64,000 nucleotides of DNA from Bifidobacterium asteroides (GTDB taxonomy: Bacteria; Actinomycetota; Actinomycetes; Actinomycetales; Bifidobacteriaceae): NCBI RefSeq assembly GCF_030758775.1, contig NZ_CP132384.1, positions 806,001 through 870,000 of the forward strand. The letters are read 5' to 3'. Of this stretch, positions 11,458 through 21,954 are shown one piece after another. Within the stretch, counting starts at the first letter, position 1; every line of letters starts with the position of its first letter. The position numbers were made by a program, and so were the translations under genes. The notes beneath the pieces are model-generated. The model was not told the origin of the DNA. It did no database searches and saw only the letters and a program-made list of their open reading frames with translations.

Positions 11458-11921
11458 TGGCCTACGACGAGTCCTACAACGAGCCAGAAACGGTCGAGGT
11501 CCTGTTCGAATCCTTGGATGGGGCCGAGGTGCCGGAATACGCCATGCCTGGCGATGCAGGAGCCGATCTGCGAGCCAGGGTGGCCGTGGATCTGGCCCCC
11601 TTCCAGCGGGCACTGGTTCCCACCGGTGTCGCTCTGGCCCTGCCCAACGGGTACGTCGGCCTGGTTCACCCACGCTCGGGGCTGGCAGTCAAGATGGGGG
11701 TGACCGTGCTCAACGCGCCAGGAACCATCGATGCCGGGTACCGGGGCGAGATCAAGGTGCCGCTGATCAACTTGGATCCGCATGAGCCGGTTCACTTCGA
11801 GCCTGGGGAGCGCATTGCCCAGCTGATCATTCAGCGCTACGTGCAGGCCCGTTTCGTGCCCGCAGAACGTCTGCCTGGCTCGGTGCGTTCGGATGCCGGA
11901 TTCGGCTCGACGGGCCGATGA
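11457..11921 (+). CDS. dut: dUTP diphosphatase (dUTPase)
   Basis: Trimeric dUTPase of about 154 residues that hydrolyses dUTP to dUMP and pyrophosphate, keeping uracil out of DNA and feeding thymidylate synthesis. The conserved motifs are in order: PGDAGADLR (motif 1), HPRSGLAVK (motif 2), GTIDAGYRGEIKV (motif 3), GERIAQLII (motif 4) and the C-terminal RSDAGFGSTGR (motif 5, the Gly-rich arm that closes over substrate). ATG 11457 is preferred to the upstream in-frame GTG 11445: it overlaps the preceding stop and has AAGGAG 11 bases upstream. Confidence 0.93.
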   Translation: MAYDESYNEPETVEVLFESLDGAEVPEYAMPGDAGADLRARVAVDLAPFQRALVPTGVALALPNGYVGLVHPRSGLAVKMGVTVLNAPGTIDAGYRGEIKVPLINLDPHEPVHFEPGERIAQLIIQRYVQARFVPAERLPGSVRSDAGFGSTGR

Positions 11922-12005
11922 GGCATCTTTCGGACACGGACGGCCTGAATGGGTCAGGCGCAAGTGTAGGATTGGTGCATTATATTCAGGATATTGGAGG
12001 CTTGA

Positions 12006-14366
12006 ATGGTCACTCCGGAGGGCAGCGTCTGCAGCAATGATGTCGGCGAGCAGGCCCCTTCCGGCCTGTCCTCCAGAGCCTTGGGCTGCGAGATCAGCGA
12101 CGATGCGCTCAACCCCCTGATGCCCATCCAGGAGATCTGCGCTGCCCACCATCCTGGCGAGGACCTGTCCATGCTCCAGCGCGCCTATGACCGGGCTGTA
12201 GTCCAGCATGCCAACCAAAGGCGCAAGTCCGGCGAGCCCTACATCATTCATCCGCTGGCTGTGGCCCAGATCCTGGCCGACCTGGGCATGGGTCCCACGG
12301 TGGTTTCGGCCGGCCTGCTGCACGACACCGTGGAGGACACCGACTACACCCTGGAGCAGTGCAGGAATGAGTTCGGCGACACCGTGGCCGGCCTGGTGGA
12401 TGGGGTCACCAAGATATCCAAGATGGACTACGGCGATTCGGCCCAGGCCGAGACCATCCGCAAGATGATCGTGGCCATGAGCCGGGATGTGCGCGTCCTG
12501 GTGGTCAAGCTGGCCGACCGGGTCCACAACGCCCGCACCTGGCGCTACGTCAAGGCTTCGTCAGCCCAGCGCAAGGCCCGCGAGACCCTTGATGTCTACG
12601 CGCCCCTTGCCAACCGGCTGGGCATGAACGCCATCAAGACCGAGCTGGAGGAGCTCAGCTTCAAGACCCTCTATCCCAAGATCTACAACGAAATCGTAGT
12701 TCTGGTCTCCCGCAGGGCGGGCCAGCGGGAGGTCTACCTGAAGCAGATCCTGGACGAGATCCACGAGGATCTGGATGCCCAGGGCATCAAGGCTCAGGTG
12801 ACCGGCCGGCCCAAGGACTACTTCAGCATCTACCAGAAGATGATCGTGCGAGGGCACGATTTCGCCAACATCTACGACCTGGTAGGGGTGCGCATCATCG
12901 TGGATACCATCCGCGACTGCTATGCGGCCCTGGGCGCCGTCCATGCACGCTGGAGCCCGGTGCCTGGGCGGTTCAAGGACTACATCGCCATGCCCAAGAC
13001 CAACCGCTACCAGTCCCTGCACACCACGGTGGTGGGCCCGGGCGGCAAGCCGGTCGAGATCCAGATCCGAACCTGGCAGATGCACCGCCGTGCCGAGTTC
13101 GGCATCGCCGCCCACTGGAAGTACAAGGAGAACGGTTCCGCAGGCCGTGAGCTCTCCCAGCCGGACAAGTCCGATGTCAAGCGCGAACGCCAGGAGGGGG
13201 AGCTGACCCAGGAGGACAACCTGACCTGGATCCAGCAGCTGGCCGACTGGACCAGCGAGACTCCGGACTCCAACGAATTTTTGGGCTCTCTGAAAGACGA
13301 TCTGGGCTCGGCCGAGGTCTATGTGTTCACCCCCAAGGGCAAGATCATCTCCCTGCCGGCCGATTCCACGCCCGTGGACTTCGCCTATGCCGTCCACACC
13401 GAGGTAGGACACAGAACCATGGGCGCCAGGGTGAATGGCCGTCTGGTCCCGCTGGATACCAAGCTTCGCAACGGGGACACGGTCGAGATCCTGACCAGCA
13501 AGTCGGACACTGACGGACCCTCGCGCGACTGGCTCAGCTTCGCCAAGAGCCCCCGCGCCCGCAGCAAGATCCGTCAGTGGTTCAGCAAGGAGCGTCGTTC
13601 GGAGACCATCGAGGAGGGCAAGGACGAGCTGATCCGCGCCATGCGCAAGCGGAACCTGCCCGTGGCCACCCTGTTGACCCCCGAAGCCATGGTGGGGGCC
13701 GCCGACGAGCTCAACTATCCCAATGAGAAGGCGGTCTACGCTGCCATTGGCGACGGACAGGTCTCCACCCAGAACGTGATCTCCCGGCTGGTTCATGACG
13801 CTGGACGGTCGGCCCTTGAGGACGAGGTGGAGCAGGAGGCCATTCCTCTGCAGCGGGTCGCCAAGTCCAGCCGGCCGGAGACCTCCCAGGGGATCTCGGT
13901 CAAGGGCGTGGACGATGTCTGGGTCAAGCTGGCCCGTTGCTGCACCCCAGTGCCGGGAGATCCCATCACCGGGTTCATCACCCGCAACCAGGGCGTCTCG
14001 GTCCATCGGTCCGACTGTCAGAACCTTCTGGACCTGCGCAAGAAGCAGCCCGAACGGATCATCGAGGTCTCTTGGACGGGCAAACAGGGCACCTTCATGG
14101 TCCAGATCCAGGTGGAGGCCCTGGACCGGCCCCACCTGCTCTCGGACATCACCCAGGTGCTGTCCGACCACGGCGTCAACATCCTGTCGGGCAGCCAGTC
14201 CACTGGCCGTGACCGGGTGGCGGTCAGCCAGTTCGTCTTCGAGATGGGCGATCCCCAGCATCTGAACACGCTCCTGGCGGCCGTCAGGAAGATCGACGGG
14301 GTCTTCGATGCCTATCGGCTGACCGGAGCCAAGGGCTCGGCCAGTCCCCATATGCGGGCCATCTGA
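12006..14366 (+). CDS. rel: Bifunctional (p)ppGpp synthetase/hydrolase Rel
   Basis: 786-residue long RSH enzyme that makes and degrades (p)ppGpp in the stringent response. The hydrolase domain has His82 and the His106-Asp107 pair in GLLHDTVEDT. The synthetase region shows GRPKDYFSIY and RYQSLHTTV. A TGS domain (VYVFTPKGKIISLP), a zinc-finger/RIS region with CCTPVPGD and HRSDC, and a C-terminal ACT domain follow. All catalytic motifs are present, so both activities are expected. GGAGG at 11996-12000 lies 5 bases before the ATG. The rel - DUF349 - hisS - aspS neighbourhood is conserved in many actinobacteria. Confidence 0.95.
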   Translation: MVTPEGSVCSNDVGEQAPSGLSSRALGCEISDDALNPLMPIQEICAAHHPGEDLSMLQRAYDRAVVQHANQRRKSGEPYIIHPLAVAQILADLGMGPTVVSAGLLHDTVEDTDYTLEQCRNEFGDTVAGLVDGVTKISKMDYGDSAQAETIRKMIVAMSRDVRVLVVKLADRVHNARTWRYVKASSAQRKARETLDVYAPLANRLGMNAIKTELEELSFKTLYPKIYNEIVVLVSRRAGQREVYLKQILDEIHEDLDAQGIKAQVTGRPKDYFSIYQKMIVRGHDFANIYDLVGVRIIVDTIRDCYAALGAVHARWSPVPGRFKDYIAMPKTNRYQSLHTTVVGPGGKPVEIQIRTWQMHRRAEFGIAAHWKYKENGSAGRELSQPDKSDVKRERQEGELTQEDNLTWIQQLADWTSETPDSNEFLGSLKDDLGSAEVYVFTPKGKIISLPADSTPVDFAYAVHTEVGHRTMGARVNGRLVPLDTKLRNGDTVEILTSKSDTDGPSRDWLSFAKSPRARSKIRQWFSKERRSETIEEGKDELIRAMRKRNLPVATLLTPEAMVGAADELNYPNEKAVYAAIGDGQVSTQNVISRLVHDAGRSALEDEVEQEAIPLQRVAKSSRPETSQGISVKGVDDVWVKLARCCTPVPGDPITGFITRNQGVSVHRSDCQNLLDLRKKQPERIIEVSWTGKQGTFMVQIQVEALDRPHLLSDITQVLSDHGVNILSGSQSTGRDRVAVSQFVFEMGDPQHLNTLLAAVRKIDGVFDAYRLTGAKGSASPHMRAI

Positions 14367-14411
14367 CCTTCCCTCTCAGCCACCAATATATCCGCTTATC
14401 CTCTGCGCTCT

Positions 14412-14443
14412 TTCGACGGCATTCTTCCTGTTGTGCTGTCGAA
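14412..14443 (+). terminator. Hairpin downstream of rel
   Basis: A 10-bp stem (TTCGACGGCA with TGCTGTCGAA, one G-U pair) encloses a 12-base loop, 45 bases after the rel stop. No clear U-tract follows, so it is a weak candidate for the rel terminator or a 3' end stabiliser. Confidence 0.35.
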
Positions 14444-14521
14444 GTGATCATTTGCTTCCAGCCTTGAAAATTCACTGGGCCGCAGTCTGGAAGACGGCTG
14501 TGAACGGTGGTTACAGAAGGA

Positions 14522-14550
14522 CCCCCGGTGGTCGATGACCAGGCCGGGGG
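14522..14550 (-). terminator. Terminator hairpin downstream of the DUF349 gene
   Basis: CCCCCGG pairs with CCGGGGG, and TGGTC with GACCA inside it, leaving a 3-base loop and a two-base GG bulge. This makes a very stable 12-bp stem. It lies 22 bases past the stop of the minus-strand DUF349 gene and also beyond rel, so it may stop transcription from both sides. No strong U-tract is present. Confidence 0.5.
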
Positions 14551-14571
14551 CCCTGACGGAAACGGGTGCGA

Positions 14572-16083
14572 TCAGCGCACGGCGTTCATCCACTGTTCCT
14601 TGGTGGCCTTCTCGGCCTCCAGTTCCTGCTTCTTGGCTGGATCCTGCTCGGCGGCGATCCGACGGTCCAGGTCCTCAAGCTGGGCGGCCAGCTGCTGCTC
14701 GAAGCTGGAGACTCGGGCATCGGCCTCGGGGTCGGACTGGTTCCAGGCCGCATCCTCCACGGCCTTGATCTGCCGGTCCACGGCATCCATCCTGCCCTCG
14801 ATCCGGCGCACGTCGTCACGGGGGACGAAGCCGATGGCGTCCCATTCCTCCTGGATCTTGGCCAGCTCCTGCCGGGCCTGCTTGGCGGCCTTGGTGTCCT
14901 TGACGGGCAGCAGGGCCTCGGCCTTGGCCACCAGGGCCTCCTTCTTGGTCAGATTTTCGCGCTCGTTGACCGAGGTCTTGTCCCGGTCTGCCTGGCGGGC
15001 GTTGAAGAAGACATCCGCGGCCTGGCGGAACCGAGCCCAGAGTGCGTCGTCATCCTGGCGTCCTGCCCGTCCGGCCTGCTTCCAACGGTCCATGAGCTCG
15101 TTGAACTGGTGGGAGGTGGGTCCCCAGTCGGTCGAGTCCTTGATCTGGTCGGCCTCGGCGATGATCTCCTCCTTGATCCGCTTGGTCTCGGACCGCTGGG
15201 CATCACGCTGCTGGGCCCACTTGCGGCGGGCCTGGTTGAAGGTGGTGCGGGCAGATGAGAAGCGCTTCCAGAGCGCGTCCGCGTCGGCCTTGTCGATGCG
15301 GATGGTCGTGCGCTGGTGATGCTGCCACTGCTCGAAGAGGGAACGGAACTTGTCCGCTGTGGACCGCCAGTTGGTGGAGTCGCCCAGGGATGCGGCCAGA
15401 TCTTCGGCCTTCTCCACGATGGCAGTCCGCTCCTTGATGGCCTTGGCCATGGCATCCTTGCGGGCCTGCGCCAGCTCGGCCTTGCACGCCTGCCCCTGTT
15501 CAGCCAGCTGATCCAGCTGTGTGCGGAGGGCGGCGAGGTCGCCGACGGCCTCGGGCTGCTTGGTCTCCTCTTTGAGCGAGGTGAGGGACTCGTCGATCTC
15601 GTGGGCCTTGATCTTGGGGCTGCGCAGCCTGGAGGCAAAGAGGTTCAGCTTCTCCTTGAGGTCCAGGTATCGGCGGGCATAGAGGTTCAGGGCCTCCTTT
15701 GTGTCTGCGTTGGGGAACTGACCTACCTGGCGCTCCTGATCGCCCTCGCGGACGAATACGTTGCCCTGCTCGTCCACCCGGCCGAAGGCTTCGGCCTCGT
15801 CGATCTCTTCCTGGCTGTATGAGGGAGCGGCTGGAGCGGCCTTGACGCGAGGGGCCTTGTGGGCCAGAGCCGCAGGGGAGGGGACTGCCTTGGGCTTGGG
15901 CGCAGCCGGTGCCGGTGCGCTCTGGGTCGGAGCATCCTCTGCGGGAGCAGTTTGCTCGGCGGCTGCCTGTCCCTGTCCGGCTTCGGGTGCCGGCGCAGCG
16001 GCGACCTGGCCCGCCGCATCCACGGTGTGGTCCTTCTGCGGTGTCGAGGTGTTCTCGGGTGTAATGGCGATGTTGTCGGCCAT
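14572..16083 (-). CDS. DUF349 domain-containing protein
   Basis: 503-residue protein built mainly from several consecutive DUF349 units: helical, Trp-containing repeats such as LWARFRQAADVFFNAR and WRSTADKFRSLFEQW. The first 100 or so residues are Ala/Pro/Gln-rich and probably flexible, followed by a coiled-coil-rich middle. No enzymatic motif is visible and the family has no established molecular function here. The start at 16083 is chosen because AAGGAG precedes it; the longer in-frame form from 16137 would run through the promoter region. The gene lies between rel and hisS and is divergent from hisS, as in other actinobacteria. Confidence 0.85.
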   Translation of the reverse strand: MADNIAITPENTSTPQKDHTVDAAGQVAAAPAPEAGQGQAAAEQTAPAEDAPTQSAPAPAAPKPKAVPSPAALAHKAPRVKAAPAAPSYSQEEIDEAEAFGRVDEQGNVFVREGDQERQVGQFPNADTKEALNLYARRYLDLKEKLNLFASRLRSPKIKAHEIDESLTSLKEETKQPEAVGDLAALRTQLDQLAEQGQACKAELAQARKDAMAKAIKERTAIVEKAEDLAASLGDSTNWRSTADKFRSLFEQWQHHQRTTIRIDKADADALWKRFSSARTTFNQARRKWAQQRDAQRSETKRIKEEIIAEADQIKDSTDWGPTSHQFNELMDRWKQAGRAGRQDDDALWARFRQAADVFFNARQADRDKTSVNERENLTKKEALVAKAEALLPVKDTKAAKQARQELAKIQEEWDAIGFVPRDDVRRIEGRMDAVDRQIKAVEDAAWNQSDPEADARVSSFEQQLAAQLEDLDRRIAAEQDPAKKQELEAEKATKEQWMNAVR

Positions 16084-16149
16084 GGCCAGCTCCTTAGGCT
16101 TGTGTGTTGGAGAGATCGCAAAATATGGCAATACCATTTTCCTTGACCT

Positions 16150-16162
16150 CCTATAGTATAGG
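16150..16162. promoter_or_regulatory. Palindromic -10 shared by divergent hisS and DUF349 genes
   Basis: CCTATAGTATAGG is a perfect inverted repeat around a central G. On the plus strand it offers TATAGT (16152-16157), 10 bases before the hisS ATG. On the minus strand it offers TATACT, about 65-70 bases upstream of the DUF349 start. No good -35 is seen for either. Transcription in both directions from one symmetrical -10 is inferred. hisS would then have almost no leader, in keeping with its lack of a good Shine-Dalgarno site. Confidence 0.5.
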
Positions 16163-16167
16163 TTCTT

Positions 16168-17552
16168 ATGGCAAAAGGCACATCTCTATCCGGTTTCCCT
16201 GAATGGCTTCCTTCACAACGAGTGGTGGAGCAGCGCATCACCGACACGCTCCGCAAGGTCTTCGAATTGAACGGCTACATCGGCATTGAGACCAGGGCCG
16301 TGGAAGAGGGATCCAGCCTGCTCAAGAAGGGGAGACCAGCAAGGAGATCTACCTGCTTTCCCGTCTTCAGGACCTGGGGCAGGAAAAGGATGTGCCGGTG
16401 GAGCGCCGGCTGGGCCTGCATTTTGACCTGACCGTGCCGCTGAGCCGCTACGTGGTGGAGCACAGCAACGATCTGACCTTCCCCTTCAAGCGCTGGCAGA
16501 TCCAGAAGGTCTGGCGTGGGGAGCGCCCCCAGGAGGGACGGTTCAGGGAGTTCGTCCAGGCCGATATAGATGTGATCGGCAACGGGGAACTGCCCGACCA
16601 CTACGAGGTCGAGGTCCCCCTGGTCATGCTGAGCGCCCTGGAGGAGCTGCGGGCCTTCGGCCTGCCCAAGCCCACCGTGCACGCCAACAACCGCAAGCTT
16701 TCCGAGGGGTTCTACCGGGGTCTGGGCCTGGAGGATGTCGAGGGCGTTCTGCGCGAGATCGACAAGCTGGACAAGATCGGTCCCGATGAGGTGGCCAACC
16801 TGCTGGTCAGCGAGTGCGGCGCCAACCAGGACCAGGCCAGGGCCTGCCTGGATCTGGCTGAGCTGACCGCTGACGATGGCCAGCAGCTGCGCCAGCGCTT
16901 CGACGCCCTGGTCGACAAGGTTGGCATCGATAAGGAGTCTTCTTCATATGCCCTGGCCATCGAGGGACTGGAGACGCTGGCCATGATCATCGACGAGGCC
17001 GCCCGCATCCGGCCTGGCTCGGTCATCGCCGACCTGAAGATCGCCCGCGGGCTGGACTACTACACCGGCTCGGTCTACGAGACCTTCCTGGAGGGGGCGC
17101 AGTCCCTGGGGTCCATCTGCTCTGGAGGCCGCTATGACAACCTGGCCAGCCAGGGTAACCGCACCTACCCGGGTGTGGGGCTGTCCATCGGGCTTTCACG
17201 CCTGCTCTCCTACCTGCTGGCCCAGGGGGTCCAGGCCTCAAGGGTCTCCCCGGCTGCGGTCATGGTCGCTGTCTGGGACGAGGAGGACCGTACCGCCAGC
17301 AACCACATCGCCCAGGACCTGCGTGACAGGGGGATCGCCGCTGACGTGGCTCCCACCGCGGCCAAGATCGGCAAGCAGATCCGCTATGCCGACCACCTGG
17401 GCATCCCCTATGTCTGGTTCCCCGCCAAGGAGGGCCAGCAGGAGGGCGACCAGGTCAAGAACATCATCACCGGCGAACAGATTCCGGCTGACCTGGTGTC
17501 GTGGACGCCGGATAGCCTGTATGCCCGGCAGAGTGTGGAATACCAGGCCTGA
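16168..17552 (+). CDS. hisS: Histidyl-tRNA synthetase, interrupted by one frameshift
   Basis: Class II synthetase that charges tRNA-His. The N-terminal 54 codons match HisRS (ending SSLLKKG), then the frame is lost near 16326-16331. The correct reading (ETSKEIYLLSRLQ...) resumes one frame over and continues to 17552 with motif 2 FRWQIQKVWRGERPQEGRFREF-type sequence, ARGLDYYTGSVYE and a C-terminal anticodon-binding domain. Adding one G to the run in AAGGGGAG restores an uninterrupted protein of about 461 residues. Because the enzyme is essential and nothing else is degenerate, a missing G from sequencing is the best explanation. aspS follows 39 bases later on the same strand. Confidence 0.9.
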
Positions 17553-17591
17553 CGCAGGGGCAGGCCGAGCATTATGGAGGTACAGGAAAGC

Positions 17592-19394
17592 ATGGGCCAG
17601 TCGGCTTACAGAACGAGCTACGCCACGGATGTCACGCAGGATATGGTCGGTCGCCAGGTGACGGTGGCCGGGTGGGTGGATCGCCGCCGGGATCACGGAG
17701 GCGTGGCCTTCATCGACCTGCGTGACCGTTCCGGTCTGGTGCAGATCGTCATCTACGATGAGGAAGAGGCCCGGCCCCTGCGCAGCGAGTACGTGATCCA
17801 GGTCACCGGCAAGGTCCGCGAACGCCCCGAGGGCAACGACAACGAGCATCTGTCCACCGGGCACATCGAGATCGTAGCCGACAAGATCGAGGTTCTGGCC
17901 AAGTCGGCCGCCCTGCCCTTCCAGGTGTCCACAGCCCTGGAGAACGAGGCCGAGAACAAGCTGCCCGGCGAGGATGTGCGGCTGCGCTACCGTTATCTGG
18001 ACCTGCGCCGCCCCTCCATGCAGCGCAACATCCGCCTGAGGGCCGCCATGAACCGTGCCGCCCGTGCCGCCTTGGACAAGATGGACTTCTGCGAGATCGA
18101 GACGCCGACCCTGATCAAGTCCACCCCCGAGGGTGCCCGCGACTTCCTGGTGCCGGCCCGTCTGGTGCCCGGATCCTGGTACGCCCTGCCGCAGTCCCCA
18201 CAGCTGCTCAAGCAGCTGCTGATGGTGGGCGGCTTCGAGCGTTACTACCAGATCGCCCGCTGCTACCGCGACGAGGACTTCCGTGCCGACAGGCAGCCCG
18301 AGTTCACCCAGCTGGACATCGAGATGAGCTTCGCCTCCCAGGAGGACGTCATGGCCATGGCCGAGCAGGTCATCGCCGAGGTCTGGAAGGCTGCAGGATT
18401 CGAGGTCACCCTGCCCATTCCCAGGATCAGCTGGCAGGAGGCCATGGACAAGTACGGCTCCGACAAGCCTGACCTGCGCTTCGGCAACCCCATCGTCGAG
18501 CTGACCGAGTACTTCAAGGACACGCCCTTCCGGGTCTTCCAGGCCCCCTATGTGGGTGCCGTGGTCTACCAGGGCGCGGCCAACCTGCCCCGCAGGCAGT
18601 TCGATGCCTGGCAGGAGTGGGCCCGCCAGCGGGGTGCCAAGGGTCTGGCCTATGTCCAGTTCACCGGCGATGGCACCCTCAAGGGTCCCGTGGCCAAGAA
18701 CCTGTCTGATGCCGAGCGCCAGGGCCTCAAGGAGGCTGTGGGCGCCTCGGACGGGGATGCCGTCTTCTTTGCAGCCGGACCCCGCGAGGCCTCGCAGACC
18801 CTGCTGGGTGCGGCCCGTGTGGAGATCGCCCGCCGCCAGGGGCTGCTCAAGCCCGACGAGTTCGCCCTGACCTGGGTGGTGGACTTCCCGCTCTTCAAGC
18901 CCACCGACGACCCGGATGACGACGATGTGGCCGTGGGCCATTCCAAGTGGACCTCCATGCACCACCCCTTCACCATGCCCTCGGCCGACTGGATCGACCG
19001 TTTCGACGAGGATCCCGAGCACGCCATGAGCGACTCCTACGACATCGTCTGCAACGGCGAGGAGATGGGCGGCGGCTCGGTGCGTATCCACCGTGACGAC
19101 ATCCAGGACCGGATCTTCAAGGTGCTGGGCATCGGCCCCGAGGAGGCCCAGGAGAAGTTCGGCTTCCTGCTGGATGCCTTCAAGTACGGCGCTCCGCCCC
19201 ACGCGGGCATCGCCTTCGGCTGGGACAGGACCGCACAGATCCTGACGGGGGCGGATTCCATCCGCGATGTCATCGCCTTCCCCAAGTCCGGCGGCGGCCA
19301 GGATCCCATGACCGGGGCTCCGGCCCCCATCTCCGACCAGCAACGCGCCGAGACCGGCGTGGACTGGGAGCCGGATGAGGAGGATGCCGACTGA
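17592..19394 (+). CDS. aspS: Aspartyl-tRNA synthetase
   Basis: 600-residue bacterial-type class II AspRS. It has an N-terminal OB anticodon-binding domain ([23 protein letters not shown]), motif 2 around [24 protein letters not shown], a GAD insertion domain and motif 3 [15 protein letters not shown] 17592 is preferred over 17574 because GGAGGT sits at 17576-17581, between the two candidates. It lies downstream of hisS and is probably co-transcribed with it. Bacterial AspRS enzymes can be discriminating or, where no AsnRS exists, charge tRNA-Asn as well; this cannot be decided from the window. Confidence 0.95.
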   Translation: MGQSAYRTSYATDVTQDMVGRQVTVAGWVDRRRDHGGVAFIDLRDRSGLVQIVIYDEEEARPLRSEYVIQVTGKVRERPEGNDNEHLSTGHIEIVADKIEVLAKSAALPFQVSTALENEAENKLPGEDVRLRYRYLDLRRPSMQRNIRLRAAMNRAARAALDKMDFCEIETPTLIKSTPEGARDFLVPARLVPGSWYALPQSPQLLKQLLMVGGFERYYQIARCYRDEDFRADRQPEFTQLDIEMSFASQEDVMAMAEQVIAEVWKAAGFEVTLPIPRISWQEAMDKYGSDKPDLRFGNPIVELTEYFKDTPFRVFQAPYVGAVVYQGAANLPRRQFDAWQEWARQRGAKGLAYVQFTGDGTLKGPVAKNLSDAERQGLKEAVGASDGDAVFFAAGPREASQTLLGAARVEIARRQGLLKPDEFALTWVVDFPLFKPTDDPDDDDVAVGHSKWTSMHHPFTMPSADWIDRFDEDPEHAMSDSYDIVCNGEEMGGGSVRIHRDDIQDRIFKVLGIGPEEAQEKFGFLLDAFKYGAPPHAGIAFGWDRTAQILTGADSIRDVIAFPKSGGGQDPMTGAPAPISDQQRAETGVDWEPDEEDAD

Positions 19395-19427
19395 GCGCAT
19401 CCCCCCGCTGATCGGCGAGAGTCTTCA

Positions 19428-19462
19428 AAGGGCTGGAATCCTGCGGGGTTCCGGCCCTTATT
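19428..19462 (+). terminator. Intrinsic terminator after aspS
   Basis: AAGGGC-T-GGAA pairs with TTCC-G-GCCCTT (11-bp stem with one G-U pair, 10-base loop), then ATTGTG. It lies 34 bases past the aspS stop and separates hisS-aspS from the downstream transporter operon. Confidence 0.65.
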
Positions 19463-19540
19463 GTGTATGCCTTGTTATGCGCTGCGGACCGATCGGGCCG
19501 GGCTTTGCCCTTGCCTCGGCTTGACGGGAGAACCGTTTCT

Positions 19541-20395
<855 letters not shown>

Positions 20396-20417
20396 AGCAG
20401 GAGGGAAGCATATCCGC

Positions 20418-21269
20418 ATGAATGCAAGCATGCATGGCATGGGCCGGCCGCTGAAACGGCTGGCCAGGAATCTGACCGCGATCCTGTGCGCTCTGGGTTG
20501 CCTGGTCTCCCTGGCGGCCTGCGGCTCCGACAAGGAGGCAGGCAAGATCCGGGTGGGCATCAAGTTCGACCAGCCCGGTCTGGGCTTCAAGAAGGCCGGG
20601 ACCTATGTGGGCTTCGACGTGGACGTGGCCACCTACATCGCCGACAAGCTGGGCTACAGCGCCGACGACATCGTCTGGAAGGAGGCCCCCTCCAAGCAGC
20701 GGGAGGCCATGCTCCAGAACGGCGACGTGGACATGATCCTGGCCTCATACTCCATAACGGATGAGCGCAAGCGGGCCGTCTCCTTCGCCGGACCCTACAT
20801 CGTGGCCGGCCAGGACCTGCTGGTGCGCAAGGAGGACCACCATATCCGCGGCCCCGAGGACCTCAACGGCAAGCGTCTGTGCTCGGTGACCGGGTCCACC
20901 TCGGCCGTCACCGTCAAGAAAAAATTTGCCAAGGAGGTCCAGCTGATGGAGCAGCCCGGCTACGCCGAATGCGCCACCGCACTCTTCTCCGGCATCGTCG
21001 ATGCGGTCACCACCGACGACATCATCCTGGCCGGCCTGGCCTCCGCCTCCCGTGGAAGACTGCGGCTGGTGGGCAAACCCTTCACCCAGGAGTACTACGG
21101 CGTGGGCATCAAGAAGGGCAATACCAAGCTGGCCCATAAGATCAACGCGGCCCTGGCCGACATGGAGGCCAACGGCTCCTGGCAGCGGGCGCTGGAGAAC
21201 AACACCCGGGGCACCCACTACAAACCCGACCCGCGGTTCAATCCGCCCAAGCCCACGGAAGGGGAGTGA
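20418..21269 (+). CDS. gluB: Glutamate/amino-acid ABC transporter, substrate-binding lipoprotein
   Basis: 283-residue solute-binding lipoprotein. It has a basic, hydrophobic signal peptide and lipobox SLAAC with Cys35 as the lipidated residue. The mature part is a family 3 binding fold, with GFDVDVATYIADKLG, MILASYSITDERK and FAGPYIVAGQDLLV typical of Glu/Gln/His binders. AGGAGG lies upstream of the ATG. It follows gluA by 22 bases and precedes the two permeases, forming one operon. Confidence 0.9.
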   Translation: MNASMHGMGRPLKRLARNLTAILCALGCLVSLAACGSDKEAGKIRVGIKFDQPGLGFKKAGTYVGFDVDVATYIADKLGYSADDIVWKEAPSKQREAMLQNGDVDMILASYSITDERKRAVSFAGPYIVAGQDLLVRKEDHHIRGPEDLNGKRLCSVTGSTSAVTVKKKFAKEVQLMEQPGYAECATALFSGIVDAVTTDDIILAGLASASRGRLRLVGKPFTQEYYGVGIKKGNTKLAHKINAALADMEANGSWQRALENNTRGTHYKPDPRFNPPKPTEGE

Positions 21270-21270
21270 G

Positions 21271-21948
21271 ATGTCAACCATCATCGAACTGTTTTCCGAC
21301 TACGACATCCCGGCGGCCTTCTGGGTCAACATCCAGCTGACCCTCTGGTCGGCCCTCTTCTCGCTGATTCTGGGCATCATCCTGGTGATCATGCGCATCT
21401 CGCCCATCTCCTCCCTGAGGACCGTCGGCCGAGGGTATGTTGAGTTCTTCCAGAACATGCCACTGACCATCATCATGGTCTTCATGGTCCTGGGGGCCTT
21501 CGCCCAGCTCAAGATCAGCTTCTCGCCGGAATTCTCCGTCAACTTCTTCTGGCTGGCGGTGACGGGCCTGTCCCTGTATACGGCGGCCTTCGTCTGCGAG
21601 TCCCTGCGCTCGGGCATCAACACGGTGCCCCTGGGTCAGGCCGAGGCGGCCCGTGCCCTGGGGCTGAGCTTCTTCCAGTCGGCCTCGCAGATCATTCTGC
21701 CCCAGGCCTTCCGCGGGTCGGTGGCGCCCCTGGGCAACACCTTCATCGCCCTGCTGAAGAACTCCACCGTGGCTGCAGCCGCTTCCGTGGCTTCCGAGAG
21801 CTCCTCCCTGATGAGCGAGATGATCGAGTTCCACGCCAACGCCATTGTGGCCATCTTCCTGATCTTCGCCCTGGGATACGTGATCCTCGTTCTGCCCATC
21901 GGGGCGCTGACCACGTACCTGTCCAACAAGCTGGCAGTAAGGAGGTGA
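21271..21948 (+). CDS. gluC: Amino-acid ABC transporter permease
   Basis: 225-residue HisM/GlnP-type inner-membrane permease with about five predicted membrane segments. The EAA-loop sequence EAARALGLSFFQSASQIILPQAFR contacts the ATPase. ATG 21271 begins one base after the gluB stop and has GGGGAG upstream; the much longer open frame from 21001 overlaps gluB and is spurious. It pairs with the following permease. Confidence 0.9.
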   Translation: MSTIIELFSDYDIPAAFWVNIQLTLWSALFSLILGIILVIMRISPISSLRTVGRGYVEFFQNMPLTIIMVFMVLGAFAQLKISFSPEFSVNFFWLAVTGLSLYTAAFVCESLRSGINTVPLGQAEAARALGLSFFQSASQIILPQAFRGSVAPLGNTFIALLKNSTVAAAASVASESSSLMSEMIEFHANAIVAIFLIFALGYVILVLPIGALTTYLSNKLAVRR

Positions 21949-21954
21949 GCGGCC

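Noticed and set aside
12561-14351. 596-codon minus-strand frame over rel
   Set aside because: It is the antisense of rel, with compositionally biased residues and no motif.
17238-19400. 720-codon open frame on the minus strand over aspS
   Set aside because: It is a high-GC antisense shadow of aspS with no domain signature.
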